A DNA stretch of 64,000 nt from Xanthomonas cannabis pv. cannabis (GTDB lineage: Bacteria > Pseudomonadota > Gammaproteobacteria > Xanthomonadales > Xanthomonadaceae), in contig NZ_JSZE01000006.1 in assembly GCF_000802365.1 (NCBI RefSeq), positions 23,155 through 87,154 on the forward strand, read 5' to 3'. The translations under genes and the position numbers were made by a program. The stretch's first letter is position 1; the number at the start of each line of letters is the position of its first letter. Shown here piece by piece: positions 17,978-27,904 of the stretch. The notes beneath the pieces are model-generated. The model made no database searches and was not told the DNA's origin. It saw nothing but the letters and a program-made list of their open reading frames with translations.

Positions 17978-19315
17978 ATGAGCAACACCGTCTACATCGG
18001 CGCCAAAGAGTATTTCCCCGGCATCGGCAAGATCGGCTTCGAAGGCCGCGACTCCGACAACCCGCTCGCGTTCAAGGTTTACGACGCCAACAAGAAGATC
18101 GGCGCCAAGACCATGGCCGAGCACCTGCGCTTTGCCGTGGCCTACTGGCACAGCTTCTGCGGCAACGGCGCCGATCCGTTCGGCCCGGGCACGCGTGCGT
18201 ATCCGTGGGATATCGGCAACAGCGCGCTCGATCGTGCCGAGGCCAAGGCCGATGCCGCGTTCGAATTCTTCACCAAGCTCGGCGTGCCGTATTACTGCTT
18301 TCACGATATCGACCTGTCGCCGGATGCCGACGACATCGGCGAGTACGAAAGCAACCTCAAGCACATGGTGGGCATCGCCAAGCAGCGCCAGGCCGACACC
18401 GGCATCAAGCTGCTCTGGGGCACCGCCAACCTGTTCTCGCACCCGCGCTACATGAATGGTGCATCGACCAACCCGGACTTCAATGTGGTGGCGCGTGCCG
18501 CGGTGCAGGTCAAGGCGGCGATCGATGCCACGGTGGAACTGGGCGGTGAAAACTACGTGTTCTGGGGCGGCCGCGAAGGCTATGCCTGCCTGCACAACAC
18601 GCAGATGAAGCGCGAGCAGGACAACATGGCGCGCTTCCTCACCCTGGCACGCGACTACGGCCGCGCGATCGGCTTCAAAGGCAACTTCCTGATCGAGCCC
18701 AAGCCCATGGAGCCGATGAAGCACCAATACGACTTCGACAGCGCCACGGTGATCGGCTTCCTGCGTCAGCATGGCCTGGACCAGGATTTCAAGCTCAATA
18801 TCGAGGCCAACCACGCCACCCTGTCCGGTCACAGCTTCGAGCACGATCTGCAGGTTGCCAGTGATGCCGGCCTGCTCGGCAGCATCGATGCCAACCGCGG
18901 CAACCCGCAGAATGGCTGGGATACCGACCAGTTCCCGACCGACCTGTACGACACCGTCGGCGCGATGCTGGTGGTGCTGCGCCAGGGCGGGCTGGCACCG
19001 GGTGGCCTGAATTTCGACGCCAAGGTGCGCCGCGAGTCGTCCGACCCGCAGGACCTGTTCCTGGCGCACATCGGTGGCATGGACGCGTTCGCACGCGGGC
19101 TGGAAGTGGCCAATGCGCTGCTGACGTCTTCGCCGCTGGAGACCTGGCGCGCCGAGCGTTACGCCAGCTTCGACAGCGGCGCCGGTGCCGACTTTGCCAA
19201 CGGCACCAGCACGCTGGCGGATCTGGCCAAGTACGCCGCCGGTAATGCGCCCAAGCAACTCAGCGGCCGTCAGGAAGCCTACGAAAACCTGATCAATCAG
19301 TATCTGATCCGGTGA
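17978..19315 (+). CDS. xylA: Xylose isomerase
   Basis: Converts D-xylose to D-xylulose in the cytoplasm, the entry step for xylose released from xylan. 445 residues, class II length. Metal and catalytic signatures: FHDIDL (His 109, Asp 112), [23 protein letters not shown] (metal Glu, Lys), and [18 protein letters not shown] good AGGAG lies 10 bp before the ATG at 17978; an upstream in-frame start at 17942 has no ribosome-binding site. Its leader carries a perfect xyl-box, so it is very likely XylR-regulated. Confidence 0.97.
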   Translation: MSNTVYIGAKEYFPGIGKIGFEGRDSDNPLAFKVYDANKKIGAKTMAEHLRFAVAYWHSFCGNGADPFGPGTRAYPWDIGNSALDRAEAKADAAFEFFTKLGVPYYCFHDIDLSPDADDIGEYESNLKHMVGIAKQRQADTGIKLLWGTANLFSHPRYMNGASTNPDFNVVARAAVQVKAAIDATVELGGENYVFWGGREGYACLHNTQMKREQDNMARFLTLARDYGRAIGFKGNFLIEPKPMEPMKHQYDFDSATVIGFLRQHGLDQDFKLNIEANHATLSGHSFEHDLQVASDAGLLGSIDANRGNPQNGWDTDQFPTDLYDTVGAMLVVLRQGGLAPGGLNFDAKVRRESSDPQDLFLAHIGGMDAFARGLEVANALLTSSPLETWRAERYASFDSGAGADFANGTSTLADLAKYAAGNAPKQLSGRQEAYENLINQYLIR

Positions 19316-19362
19316 ACGTTGCCACGCGCGCGGCGTGGGACGCGGCGTGGATGGGACACCCC

Positions 19363-19391
19363 GCCTGCATTGCCCTGGCGGCAATGCAGGC
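19363..19391 (+). terminator. Perfect 12-bp hairpin after xylA
   Basis: GCCTGCATTGCC (19363-19374), a five-base loop, and its exact complement (19380-19391), starting 48 bp after the xylA stop. There is no T-run, so it may be a transcript-end stabiliser or a Rho-assisted terminator between xylA and the convergent xylR gene. Confidence 0.5.
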
Positions 19392-19530
19392 GATGCAGCC
19401 ACGCATCCAGATCGACGCCAGCGTGGCGCGTACTACGCAGGGGACATCACGCCGGCCACCGCAGGGACGCACAGGACATGCACAACCCGTCGGCGACTGC
19501 GCCCGTACTGCGGCCGCGCCGTCGCTCCTC

Positions 19531-20598
19531 TTACTCGGCCGGATCGAAGGGTGTCGGTGCGGCCACCGAATCCCGCTTGACCAGCAGGTGCGCGACCACA
19601 TGATCGACCATCTTCGCCGTGCGCTCCTTGGCACGTATCGTCTTCAACAGGATGTCCAGCGCGGCATCGGCCATGGCGGCGATGGGTTGCTGCACGGTGG
19701 TGAGTTCGGGCCATACCGCCGTGGCGGCAGAGGTGTCGTCGAAGCCCACTACCGACAGGTCGCGCGGCACCTCCAGCCCACGGCGGTGCGCGACCGAGAT
19801 GGCCGCGGCTGCCATGTCGTCGTTGCTGGCGAAGATGGCACTGGGGCGGCGTTTGCGTGCCAGCAGTTTTTCGGCGGCGACCAGGCCGGATTTGTAGGTG
19901 TAGTCGCCCGGTTGCACCAGATGTCGATCCAGGCGCAAACCGGCATCGGACAACGCGGCCTGAAACCCTTCGAAGCGTCGCGTGCTGGCCGACAGATTCG
20001 GATGCCCGGCGATATAGCCGATGCGCGTATGCCCCTGTGCGATGAGATGCTCGGTGATCTCCTTGGCGGCGGCGAATTCATCGATCCGCACGCAGGCCAC
20101 ATCGGGGCTGAAGTGGTTGGAGGCGATCGCCACCACCGGCACCTTGGCGCGCACCAGCTCCAGCACTGCGGCCCTGGACTCGCACAGCGGCGGCGGCAGG
20201 ATCACGCCGGCCACGCCCTTGGCAAGCTTGCGTGCTGCACGGCGCTCGGCATCGGCATCCAGGTCGTCCCAGCAGTCGATCACCAGCTGGATCGAGGTCC
20301 GCGAGGCCACGCGCAACACACCCAGCAACAGCTCGCGCAAATACGCGCCGCTGGGATCGCTGTAGATCAACGCGATACGGGTGCTCTGTGCAGCGGCCAG
20401 CGCACTGGCAGCGAGATTGGGCGTGTAACCGAGCTTGTCGACCGCGCGCATCACCCGCTCGCGGGTGGCATCGCGGACACTGCCGTTGTTGTTGACCACA
20501 CGCGAGACCGTCATCGGCGACACCTTCGCCAGCGCCGCCACCTCGTCGATGGTGGTCGCGCGACTGGTGCGGCGGACCGACTTCCTGATCTTCTCCAA
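19531..20598 (-). CDS. xylR: LacI-family xylan/xylose regulator
   Basis: DNA-binding repressor expected to bind the TGGTAGCGCTAACA operators of the xylan regulon. 355 residues. The N-terminal LacI helix-turn-helix [20 protein letters not shown] (about 15-36) is followed by the hinge [13 protein letters not shown] and a periplasmic-binding-protein-like effector domain (about 75-345). The best start is TTG at 20598, preceded at a proper distance by AAGAGG; the open frame runs on upstream to 20937 but that part has no family similarity. It is convergent with xylA and divergent from the alpha-glucuronidase gene. Confidence 0.88.
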   Translation of the reverse strand: MEKIRKSVRRTSRATTIDEVAALAKVSPMTVSRVVNNNGSVRDATRERVMRAVDKLGYTPNLAASALAAAQSTRIALIYSDPSGAYLRELLLGVLRVASRTSIQLVIDCWDDLDADAERRAARKLAKGVAGVILPPPLCESRAAVLELVRAKVPVVAIASNHFSPDVACVRIDEFAAAKEITEHLIAQGHTRIGYIAGHPNLSASTRRFEGFQAALSDAGLRLDRHLVQPGDYTYKSGLVAAEKLLARKRRPSAIFASNDDMAAAAISVAHRRGLEVPRDLSVVGFDDTSAATAVWPELTTVQQPIAAMADAALDILLKTIRAKERTAKMVDHVVAHLLVKRDSVAAPTPFDPAE

Positions 20599-20759
20599 GC
20601 GTGGCCTCTTCAGGTGACTGCGACAGCGGGCGGATGCTCGCGTGCTGCTGCCGGTACACGCGCGGCAGCCCGACATGGCGCGATGCAAGCCATGGTACCG
20701 GGAAGCAGACAGAGCGGCGAGATGCACCCACGCGCCCGCAGCCTGCAGGAGCGCGCCGC

Positions 20760-22961
20760 ATGAGCGCATGCCGGATGGGCCGCACGCGCGCGCGCGGGCA
20801 TGCGCTGGCGCTGCTGTGGCTGGTACTGCTGGGTGCCGTGTTGGTACCGGTCGCCCCCGTGCATGCCGAAGATGGCTACGAGCTATGGTTGCGCTACCAC
20901 ACCCTGGGCAATGCCGCGCAGCTGCGCCAGCACGCAAGCGCCCTGGTGGTGGCCGGTGATTCGCCTACGCTGCGGGCCGCGCGGGAAGAACTGCAACGCG
21001 GTGTACAGGGGCTACTGGGCACCGCGCTGCCCACCACCGCGACCGTCACCGCCGATGGCAGCATCCTGCTGGGCGCCGCGACGGCCCCGCAGCTGGCGGC
21101 ATTGAAGCTGAAAACCGATGGCCTGGGCCGCGAGGGCTATCTGATCCGCACGGTCAGCGTCGATGGGCGTCGCACCACGGCCATCGTGGGCGGCAGCGAT
21201 GTCGGCGCGTTATATGGCGCGTTTCGCTTCCTGCGCCTGCTGCAGACCGGCCAACCGCTCACTGCGCTGGATGTGCGCGAGGCGCCGCGCCTGCAGCTGC
21301 GCATGCTCAATCATTGGGACAATCTCGATGGCGTGGTGGAGCGTGGCTATGCCGGCGCCTCGTTGTGGAACTGGCAAACCTTGCCCGGCTATCTGGACCC
21401 GCGTTACACCGACTATGCGCGCGCCAATGCCTCGTTGGGCATCAATGGAACCGTGCTCAACAATGTCAACGCCAAGGCGTGGAGTCTCACGCTGCAGTAC
21501 CTGGACAAGGCCGCGGCACTGGCGCAGGTGTTTCGTCCCTATGGCATTCGGGTGTTTCTCAGTGCGCGCTTCAGTGCGCCGATCGAGATCGGTGGTCTGA
21601 AAACTGCCGACCCACTGGACCCGCAAGTGCAGCGCTGGTGGCGCAACAAGGCCGATGAAATCTATGCGCGCATCCCGGATTTTGGCGGGTTTCTGGTCAA
21701 GGCTAATTCCGAAGGCCAGCCCGGCCCGCAGGATTACGGACGCAGCCATGCCGATGGCGCAAATCTGCTGGCCGATGCGCTGGCGCCGCATGGCGGGGTG
21801 GTGATGTGGCGGGCCTTCGTCTATTCGCATGAGCAGCCGGACGACCGCGCCAAACAGGCGTACAGCGAATTCGTGCCGCTGGATGGCGCCTTCCGCGACA
21901 ACGTGATCGTGCAGGTGAAAAACGGCGCCATCGACTTCCAGCCGCGCGAGCCGTTTCACCCGTTGTTCGGTGCGATGCGCAAGACACCATTGATGCCGGA
22001 GTTTCAGATCACCAAGGAATACCTTGGCTTTTCCACGCATCTGGCCTATCTGGGCCCGCTATTTTCCGAGACCTTGCAAGCCGACACCTATGCGCGCGGC
22101 AAGGGCTCGACCGTTGCAAAGACCGTGGATGGCAGCTTGTTCGCCGATGGCAAACGCACGCGGCTGACCGGCATTGCTGGCGTGGCCAATATCGGTGCCG
22201 ACCGCAATTGGAGCGGCTCGATCTTCGATCAGGCCAACTGGTACGCATACGGGCGGTTGGCGTGGGACCCGCAGCTGTCGCCGCAGGCCATTGCGCAGGA
22301 ATGGGCGCGCATGACGTTTTCCAACGATCCGGCCGTGGTCAAACCGGTGGTCGGCATGATGCTGCGCTCGCGCGAGGCGGTGGTGGACTACATGACCCCG
22401 CTCGGGCTGCATCACCTGATGGGGCGCGGCCACCATTACGGCCCGGCACCGTGGGATGCCGGCAGCGAGCGTCCGGATTGGGACCCGGTGTATTACCACC
22501 GCGCCGACCGCAACGGGATCGGCTTCGATCGCAGCGCCAGCGGCAGCAATGCCATTGCGCAATATGCGCCGCCAGTCGCACGCGTGTTCGGCGATGTGCA
22601 GCGCGTGCCCGAGGCCTTGCTGCTGTGGTTCCATCATGTGCCGTGGGATCACCGCATGGCCTCCGGCAGGCCGCTGTGGGACGAGCTGGTCTGGCGTTAC
22701 GACCATGGCGTGAGTGAGGTGGCTGCGATGCGCACGACCTGGCAAGGCCTCGCCGGCAAGATCGATGCACAGCGCTACCAGCAGGTCGCCGACTTCTTGG
22801 CGATCCAGCAGGGTGAGGCGCAGTGGTGGCGCGATGCGAGCATCGCCTATTTCCAGAGCGTGTCCGGCCGCCCGCTGCCTGCTGGGGTGGCGCCGCCAGC
22901 GCACCCGTTGGCGTATTACCAGGCACTGACATTTCCGTACGCACCGGGGAATCCGAAGTGA
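20760..22961 (+). CDS. agu67A: Xylan alpha-1,2-glucuronidase (GH67)
   Basis: Removes (4-O-methyl)glucuronic acid from the non-reducing-end xylose of glucuronoxylo-oligosaccharides, feeding the hexuronate branch. 733 residues. A signal peptide (about 1-36, ending [10 protein letters not shown]) indicates periplasmic location. GH67 hallmarks: [32 protein letters not shown], general acid Glu about 318 in [15 protein letters not shown], and the base pair Asp about 392 ([18 protein letters not shown]) and Glu about 420 (ITKEYLG), with the family's 28-residue spacing. CAGGAG precedes the ATG at 20760. First gene of a tight run agu67A-esterase-manD-GH43-GH3. Confidence 0.96.
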   Translation: MSACRMGRTRARGHALALLWLVLLGAVLVPVAPVHAEDGYELWLRYHTLGNAAQLRQHASALVVAGDSPTLRAAREELQRGVQGLLGTALPTTATVTADGSILLGAATAPQLAALKLKTDGLGREGYLIRTVSVDGRRTTAIVGGSDVGALYGAFRFLRLLQTGQPLTALDVREAPRLQLRMLNHWDNLDGVVERGYAGASLWNWQTLPGYLDPRYTDYARANASLGINGTVLNNVNAKAWSLTLQYLDKAAALAQVFRPYGIRVFLSARFSAPIEIGGLKTADPLDPQVQRWWRNKADEIYARIPDFGGFLVKANSEGQPGPQDYGRSHADGANLLADALAPHGGVVMWRAFVYSHEQPDDRAKQAYSEFVPLDGAFRDNVIVQVKNGAIDFQPREPFHPLFGAMRKTPLMPEFQITKEYLGFSTHLAYLGPLFSETLQADTYARGKGSTVAKTVDGSLFADGKRTRLTGIAGVANIGADRNWSGSIFDQANWYAYGRLAWDPQLSPQAIAQEWARMTFSNDPAVVKPVVGMMLRSREAVVDYMTPLGLHHLMGRGHHYGPAPWDAGSERPDWDPVYYHRADRNGIGFDRSASGSNAIAQYAPPVARVFGDVQRVPEALLLWFHHVPWDHRMASGRPLWDELVWRYDHGVSEVAAMRTTWQGLAGKIDAQRYQQVADFLAIQQGEAQWWRDASIAYFQSVSGRPLPAGVAPPAHPLAYYQALTFPYAPGNPK

Positions 22962-24922
22962 GCGCATGCCGGCTGAACGTGTTGGTCGCCGCGTTATCGG
23001 TGTTGCTGCTGCCGCGGTTGGCAAGCGCTGCAGATGCATCGCTGCTGCATCCCGTGTTCCAGGACCATGCGGTGCTACAGCGCGATGCGCCGATCCGCGT
23101 GTGGGGCGATGCGGCGCCGGGCGCACGTGTCACCGTGCAACTGGAGGCGCAACAGGTGCAGGCACGCGCGGACCGGCAAGGGCATTGGCAGGCACGCCTG
23201 CCCGCGCATGCGGCCGGCGGCCCGTATCGCCTGACGGCCAGCACTGCCGACGGTGCGATGCAGCAGATCGATGATGTACTGATCGGCGATGTGTGGCTGT
23301 GTTCGGGGCAGTCGAACATGGAGCTGCAGGTGCACCGCACGCTGGATGCACGCAGCGAGATTGCCGACGCCGACCACCCCAGCATCCGCATGTTCAAGGT
23401 GCCCGCGCAATCCAGCCCAACCCCGCAACGCGGCTTCGGTGGCGTTGCAACGTGGCAGCGCACCACGCCGGAGACGGTGAAGGAGTTTTCTGCCGCGTGC
23501 TACTACTTCGCGCGTGAGTTGCAGAAGACCGTGGACGTGCCGATGGGCTTGATCAATGCCTCATGGGGCGGCTCGCAACTGCAGGCCTGGATCGGCGACG
23601 CGCCGCTGCGTGCGGCCGGCGACGATGGCCCTGCGCTGGACGTGCTGGCGCGTTACGCAACCGACCCGGTGGCGGCCGCGCCGCAGTGGGCCGCGCTGTG
23701 GGAAGCCTGGTGGCATGCGCATGGCGAAGGCGAACCGTGGCAGCCGGATGCGCCCGGCGACTGGCAGGGTGCACCGCCGGCACTGGGTGCATGGGACGAC
23801 TGGGGCGTGCCGCAGCTGGTCGGCTTCAACGGCATGGTGTGGTACCGCACCAGCATCGAACTGACACCGGCACAGGCCGCGCAGGACGCGACGTTGTTGC
23901 TGGGGCCGGTGGACGAACTGGACCAGACCTGGGTCAACGGGCGCGGCGTGGGCAGCAGCTACGGTGCGGACCAGCCGCGTCGCTACGTGCTGCCGCGCGG
24001 ACGACTGCGTGCCGGGCGCAACAGCATCGTGCTCAATGTGCTCAACACCTACCGGCGCGGCGGTTTGTTGGGCGATGCGCACTCGCGCGCACTGCAGTTT
24101 GCCGATGGCAGCATGCTGGCGTTGGATGCGCCATGGCAGTACCGCATCGTGCCGCCGGCAGTGGGCACACCACCGCGAGCGCCGTGGTCGTCGGCTGCAG
24201 GGCTCACCACCTTGTACAACGGCATGATCGCCCCGCTCGGGCACCTGGGCCTGCGTGGGGTGCTGTGGTACCAGGGCGAATCCAATGCCGGCGATGCGGT
24301 GCATTACCCGGCATTGCTCAACGCATGGCAGCGCGATTGGCGACAGCGCTTCGGTGCGCAATTGCCGCTGCTGGTCGTGCAGCTGGCCAATTACGGCACG
24401 CCGCCCACCCAACCGACCGAAAGCGGTTGGGCGCAATTGCGCGAGGCGCAGCGGCGCTTCGTTGCCGACGATGCACACGCCGGGTTGGCGGTGGCGATCG
24501 ATATCGGCGACCGCTACGACATCCATCCGGCCAACAAGCAGGAGCTGGGCCGGCGCCTGGCGCGTGCAGCGCGGCATGTGGTGTATGGCGAGGCGATCGC
24601 CCCGTCCGGCCCGGTGCCGCGCAGTGCTCATCGTGCGGGCGAGGACGTGCGCATCGGCTTCGACGCTGTCGACACCACGCTGCTGAGTTACGGCACCGAC
24701 GCGCCCATCAGCTTTGAGCTATGCGGCGAGGCTGCCGGCACCTGTCGCTATGCCAGCGCCACGCTGTCAGGGCGCGAGATCCAGCTGCGTGTTCCCGCCG
24801 GCCTGCAGGCCACCCGCGTGCGCTACTGCTGGGCCGACAGCCCGGTGTGCACGCTGTACGACCGCAGCGGCCTGCCGGCCGGCCCGTTCGAACGTCCCAT
24901 TACCGCCACCCCTTCCCCCTGA
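22958..24922 (+). CDS. Exported SGNH acetylesterase with inserted beta-sandwich (CE20-like)
   Basis: Predicted carbohydrate O-acetylesterase, likely removing acetyl groups from xylan oligosaccharides. 654 residues with a signal peptide (about 1-24). The SGNH hydrolase is split: block [11 protein letters not shown] (nucleophile Ser about 119) and [11 protein letters not shown] come first, then about 150 residues of lectin/galactose-binding-like sandwich (about 285-385, [10 protein letters not shown]...), then [11 protein letters not shown] and the Asp-x-His pair DIHP (about 521-523). It is annotated in many genomes as sialate O-acetylesterase; the split architecture matches the CE20 type first described in Xanthomonas. 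GTG start overlaps the agu67A stop (GTGA), implying coupled translation. Confidence 0.85.
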   Translation: MSACRLNVLVAALSVLLLPRLASAADASLLHPVFQDHAVLQRDAPIRVWGDAAPGARVTVQLEAQQVQARADRQGHWQARLPAHAAGGPYRLTASTADGAMQQIDDVLIGDVWLCSGQSNMELQVHRTLDARSEIADADHPSIRMFKVPAQSSPTPQRGFGGVATWQRTTPETVKEFSAACYYFARELQKTVDVPMGLINASWGGSQLQAWIGDAPLRAAGDDGPALDVLARYATDPVAAAPQWAALWEAWWHAHGEGEPWQPDAPGDWQGAPPALGAWDDWGVPQLVGFNGMVWYRTSIELTPAQAAQDATLLLGPVDELDQTWVNGRGVGSSYGADQPRRYVLPRGRLRAGRNSIVLNVLNTYRRGGLLGDAHSRALQFADGSMLALDAPWQYRIVPPAVGTPPRAPWSSAAGLTTLYNGMIAPLGHLGLRGVLWYQGESNAGDAVHYPALLNAWQRDWRQRFGAQLPLLVVQLANYGTPPTQPTESGWAQLREAQRRFVADDAHAGLAVAIDIGDRYDIHPANKQELGRRLARAARHVVYGEAIAPSGPVPRSAHRAGEDVRIGFDAVDTTLLSYGTDAPISFELCGEAAGTCRYASATLSGREIQLRVPAGLQATRVRYCWADSPVCTLYDRSGLPAGPFERPITATPSP

Positions 24923-24933
24923 GCGAGATCACG

Positions 24934-26193
24934 ATGTCACAGACTCCCGACTCCCCTGCACCGCAGCAAGGTTCTGCCCGCGACCGCGAGATCGTCGAGG
25001 CGCGCGTCATCGTCACCTGCCCCGGGCGCAATTTCGTCACCTTGAAGATCCGCACCCGCTCGGGCATCACCGGGCTGGGCGATGCCACGCTCAACGGCCG
25101 TGAGCTGGCGGTGGCAGCGTACCTGCAGGAACATCTGGTGCCCAACCTGATCGGCCGCGATGCCGGGCGCATCGAGGACATCTGGCAGTTCTTCTACCGC
25201 GGCGCGTATTGGCGGCGTGGCCCGGTGACCATGAGCGCGATTGCCGCAGTCGATGTCGCGTTGTGGGACATCCTGGGCAAGATGGCCGGCATGCCCTTGT
25301 ATCAACTGCTCGGCGGGCGCTCGCGCGAAGGCGCGCTGGTGTACGGCCACGCCAACGGCCGCGATATCGCCGAAACCAGCGATGAAGTGGGCCGCTTCCG
25401 CGAGATGGGCTTCATCGCCATCCGCGCGCAATGCGGCGTGCCGGGCATCAAGAAGACCTACGGTATTTCAGTGGGCGGCAAGCCCTACGAGCCGGCAGAA
25501 AGCGAACTGCCCACCGAGACGGTATGGTCCACGCCGCGCTATCTCGGCGTGGTGCCCAAGTTGTTCGAGCAATTGCGCAGCGACCATGGCGATGAGATCG
25601 AGCTGCTGCACGATGCGCACCACCGGCTCACCCCGATCGAAGCCGCGCGCCTGGGCCGCGACCTGGAGCCGTACCGGCTGTTCTGGCTGGAAGACGCCAC
25701 CCCGGCGGAAAACCAGCGGGCGTTCGAGATCATTCGCCAGCACACCGTGACACCGCTGGCAGTGGGCGAGGTGTTCAACTCGATCTGGGACTGCAAGCAC
25801 CTGATCGAGCAGCAGCTGATCGACTACATCCGCACCACCATTGTGCATGCAGGTGGTATCACCCACGTGCGCCGGCTGGCGGACTTCGCCGCGCTGCACC
25901 AGGTGCGCACCGGCTTCCACGGCGCCACCGATCTGTCGCCAGTGTGCATGGGCGCAGCATTGCACTTCGACACCTGGGTGCCAAACTTCGGCATCCAGGA
26001 ATACATGTTCCACTCCGACGAAGCCAACGCGGTGTTCCCGCATGACTACACCTTCCGCGACGGCCGCCTGCACTGCGGCGAAACCCCCGGGCATGGCGTG
26101 GACATCGATGAAGACTTGGCCGCAAAGTATCCGTACGTGCCCAAGCAGTTACCCATCGCACGCCTGGAAGACGGCGCGATGTGGGACTGGTGA
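24934..26193 (+). CDS. manD: D-mannonate dehydratase, enolase superfamily
   Basis: Predicted to convert D-mannonate to 2-keto-3-deoxygluconate, completing glucuronate breakdown after UxaC and UxuB. 419 residues. It belongs to the ManD/RspA branch of the enolase superfamily, not to the classical UxuA fold: [80 protein letters not shown] and HGATDLSPV are all visible, including the metal-binding Asp/Glu/Glu series and the catalytic His. No signal peptide. It lies between the acetylesterase and GH43 genes in one operon; the pathway context supports the substrate. Confidence 0.9.
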   Translation: MSQTPDSPAPQQGSARDREIVEARVIVTCPGRNFVTLKIRTRSGITGLGDATLNGRELAVAAYLQEHLVPNLIGRDAGRIEDIWQFFYRGAYWRRGPVTMSAIAAVDVALWDILGKMAGMPLYQLLGGRSREGALVYGHANGRDIAETSDEVGRFREMGFIAIRAQCGVPGIKKTYGISVGGKPYEPAESELPTETVWSTPRYLGVVPKLFEQLRSDHGDEIELLHDAHHRLTPIEAARLGRDLEPYRLFWLEDATPAENQRAFEIIRQHTVTPLAVGEVFNSIWDCKHLIEQQLIDYIRTTIVHAGGITHVRRLADFAALHQVRTGFHGATDLSPVCMGAALHFDTWVPNFGIQEYMFHSDEANAVFPHDYTFRDGRLHCGETPGHGVDIDEDLAAKYPYVPKQLPIARLEDGAMWDW

Positions 26194-27902
26194 TGCGCCT
26201 GCTGCCGGCAGCACTGGTCCTGCTGATGGCTGCGCCGGCGCCTGCTGCGGCGCAGGCAACGGCAACGGCAGCGGCACCCACCGGCGTGGATGTCGCCTTT
26301 GATTGGTTCGACTACCGTGGCGACGATGCGGTGTTCGCAACTCCGCTGCCGGCCGGCCACTACCGCAACCCGATCCTGGCCGGCTTCTATCCGGACCCCA
26401 GCATCACCCGCGTGGGCGAGCGCTATTACCTGGTCAATTCCACGTTTGCGTACTTCCCGGCGATTCCGGTGTTTGAGAGCCGCGATCTGGTGCACTGGAC
26501 GCAGATCGGCAATGTGGTCAAGCGCCGCGAGCAACTGGATTACGACGGGTTGGGCGTGTCGCGCGGCATGTTCGCCGCCAGCATCCGCCACCACGCCGGG
26601 CGCTTTTACGTGGTGGGTACGTCGGTCGATAGCGGGGGCAACTTCATCGCCAGTGCCAGCGACCCTGCGGGCCCGTGGTCGGCGCTGACCTGGCTGCCGG
26701 GTATCGACGGCATCGACCCCTCATTGTTCTTCGACACCGATGGCAGCGCCTACCTGCTCAACAACGGCCCACCGCAGGGCACGCCGTTGTACGAGGGCCA
26801 TCGTGCGATCTGGATGCAGCGTTTCGACCTCGCCACCAAACAACCGGTCGGCCCGCGCAAGGTGCTGCTCAATGGCGGCGTGGATCTGGCCAGCAAGCCG
26901 ATCTGGATCGAAGGCCCGCACCTGTATCAACGCGACGGGTGGTACTACCTGTCCTGCGCCGAAGGCGGCACCGGGCCGCAGCATTCGCAGGTGGTCTTGC
27001 GTAGCCGCAACGTGTGGGGGCCGTATGCGCCCGCACCGAACAACCCCATCCTGACCCAACGCGACCTGCCGGCCGCGCGCGCGCAGCCAATCAGCAATGC
27101 CGGCCACGTGGATCTGGTGGACACGCCCGATGGGCAGTGGTGGGCGGTGTTTTTGGCCAGCCGCCCGTACGCCGGCGATCGCTACAACACCGGGCGCGAA
27201 ACGTTTTTGCTGCCGGTGCAGTGGCGCGATGGCTGGCCCTCCATCCTGCCGGCGGGCCAGCCGATTCCCTACATCGCCAAGGCGCCCACCGGTGCAAAAA
27301 CAGCGCGCGCCACGCAGGCGCCATTGGCGGGCAACTTCACCTGGCATGACGGCTTCGACCACGCCACGCTGCAGCGCGAGTGGCTGAGCGTCCGCGTGCC
27401 CAAGAGCGAGGTGGCTGAGCTGCGCACGCGTGCAGGCTGGCTGACACTGCATGCCGGCACGCAGGGGCTGGACAGCGCCGGCACGCCGGCCTTCCTCGCA
27501 CGCCGCCAGCAACACACGCGCTTTACGGCAAGCACGGCGCTGGATGTGCCCGCACAGGCAGGCATCAGTGCGGGGCTGGCCGCGTTTCAACATTCCAACG
27601 CGTGGTATGCACTCGGCGTCCGTCGCGATGGCGATGCGCTGCAGGTGTTCCTGGACAAGCGCGATGGCGCCACCACCACCACGCTTGCGCAGACCCGCAT
27701 TCCGGCAACCGCCCAGCTGCGCCTGCAGATCAGCGGCGATGGCGGCGCGTACAGCTTCGCCTTCGATGCCGATGGCCGCGGCTGGCAATCGCTCCGCCGC
27801 AACGACGATGCCGGCTTTCTCAGTACCGAACAGGCCGGCGGCTTCGTCGGCAGCATGATCGGGCCGTTCGCCCAATCGCACCCCGACCGCCAACAGGACT
27901 GA
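26193..27902 (+). CDS. Exported GH43 beta-xylosidase/alpha-arabinofuranosidase
   Basis: 569-residue glycoside hydrolase family 43 enzyme, probably trimming xylosyl or arabinosyl units in the periplasm. A signal peptide (about 1-24, PAAA|QA) precedes a five-bladed propeller with catalytic base Asp about 68 (GFYPDPSI), pKa modulator Asp about 175 (GIDPSLFF) and acid Glu about 240 (WIEGPHLY). Residues about 380-565 form the C-terminal beta-sandwich common in the xylosidase subgroup. The ATG overlaps the manD stop (TGATG). Substrate (xylose or arabinose) cannot be decided from sequence alone. Confidence 0.9.
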   Translation: MRLLPAALVLLMAAPAPAAAQATATAAAPTGVDVAFDWFDYRGDDAVFATPLPAGHYRNPILAGFYPDPSITRVGERYYLVNSTFAYFPAIPVFESRDLVHWTQIGNVVKRREQLDYDGLGVSRGMFAASIRHHAGRFYVVGTSVDSGGNFIASASDPAGPWSALTWLPGIDGIDPSLFFDTDGSAYLLNNGPPQGTPLYEGHRAIWMQRFDLATKQPVGPRKVLLNGGVDLASKPIWIEGPHLYQRDGWYYLSCAEGGTGPQHSQVVLRSRNVWGPYAPAPNNPILTQRDLPAARAQPISNAGHVDLVDTPDGQWWAVFLASRPYAGDRYNTGRETFLLPVQWRDGWPSILPAGQPIPYIAKAPTGAKTARATQAPLAGNFTWHDGFDHATLQREWLSVRVPKSEVAELRTRAGWLTLHAGTQGLDSAGTPAFLARRQQHTRFTASTALDVPAQAGISAGLAAFQHSNAWYALGVRRDGDALQVFLDKRDGATTTTLAQTRIPATAQLRLQISGDGGAYSFAFDADGRGWQSLRRNDDAGFLSTEQAGGFVGSMIGPFAQSHPDRQQD

Positions 27903-27904
27903 CC

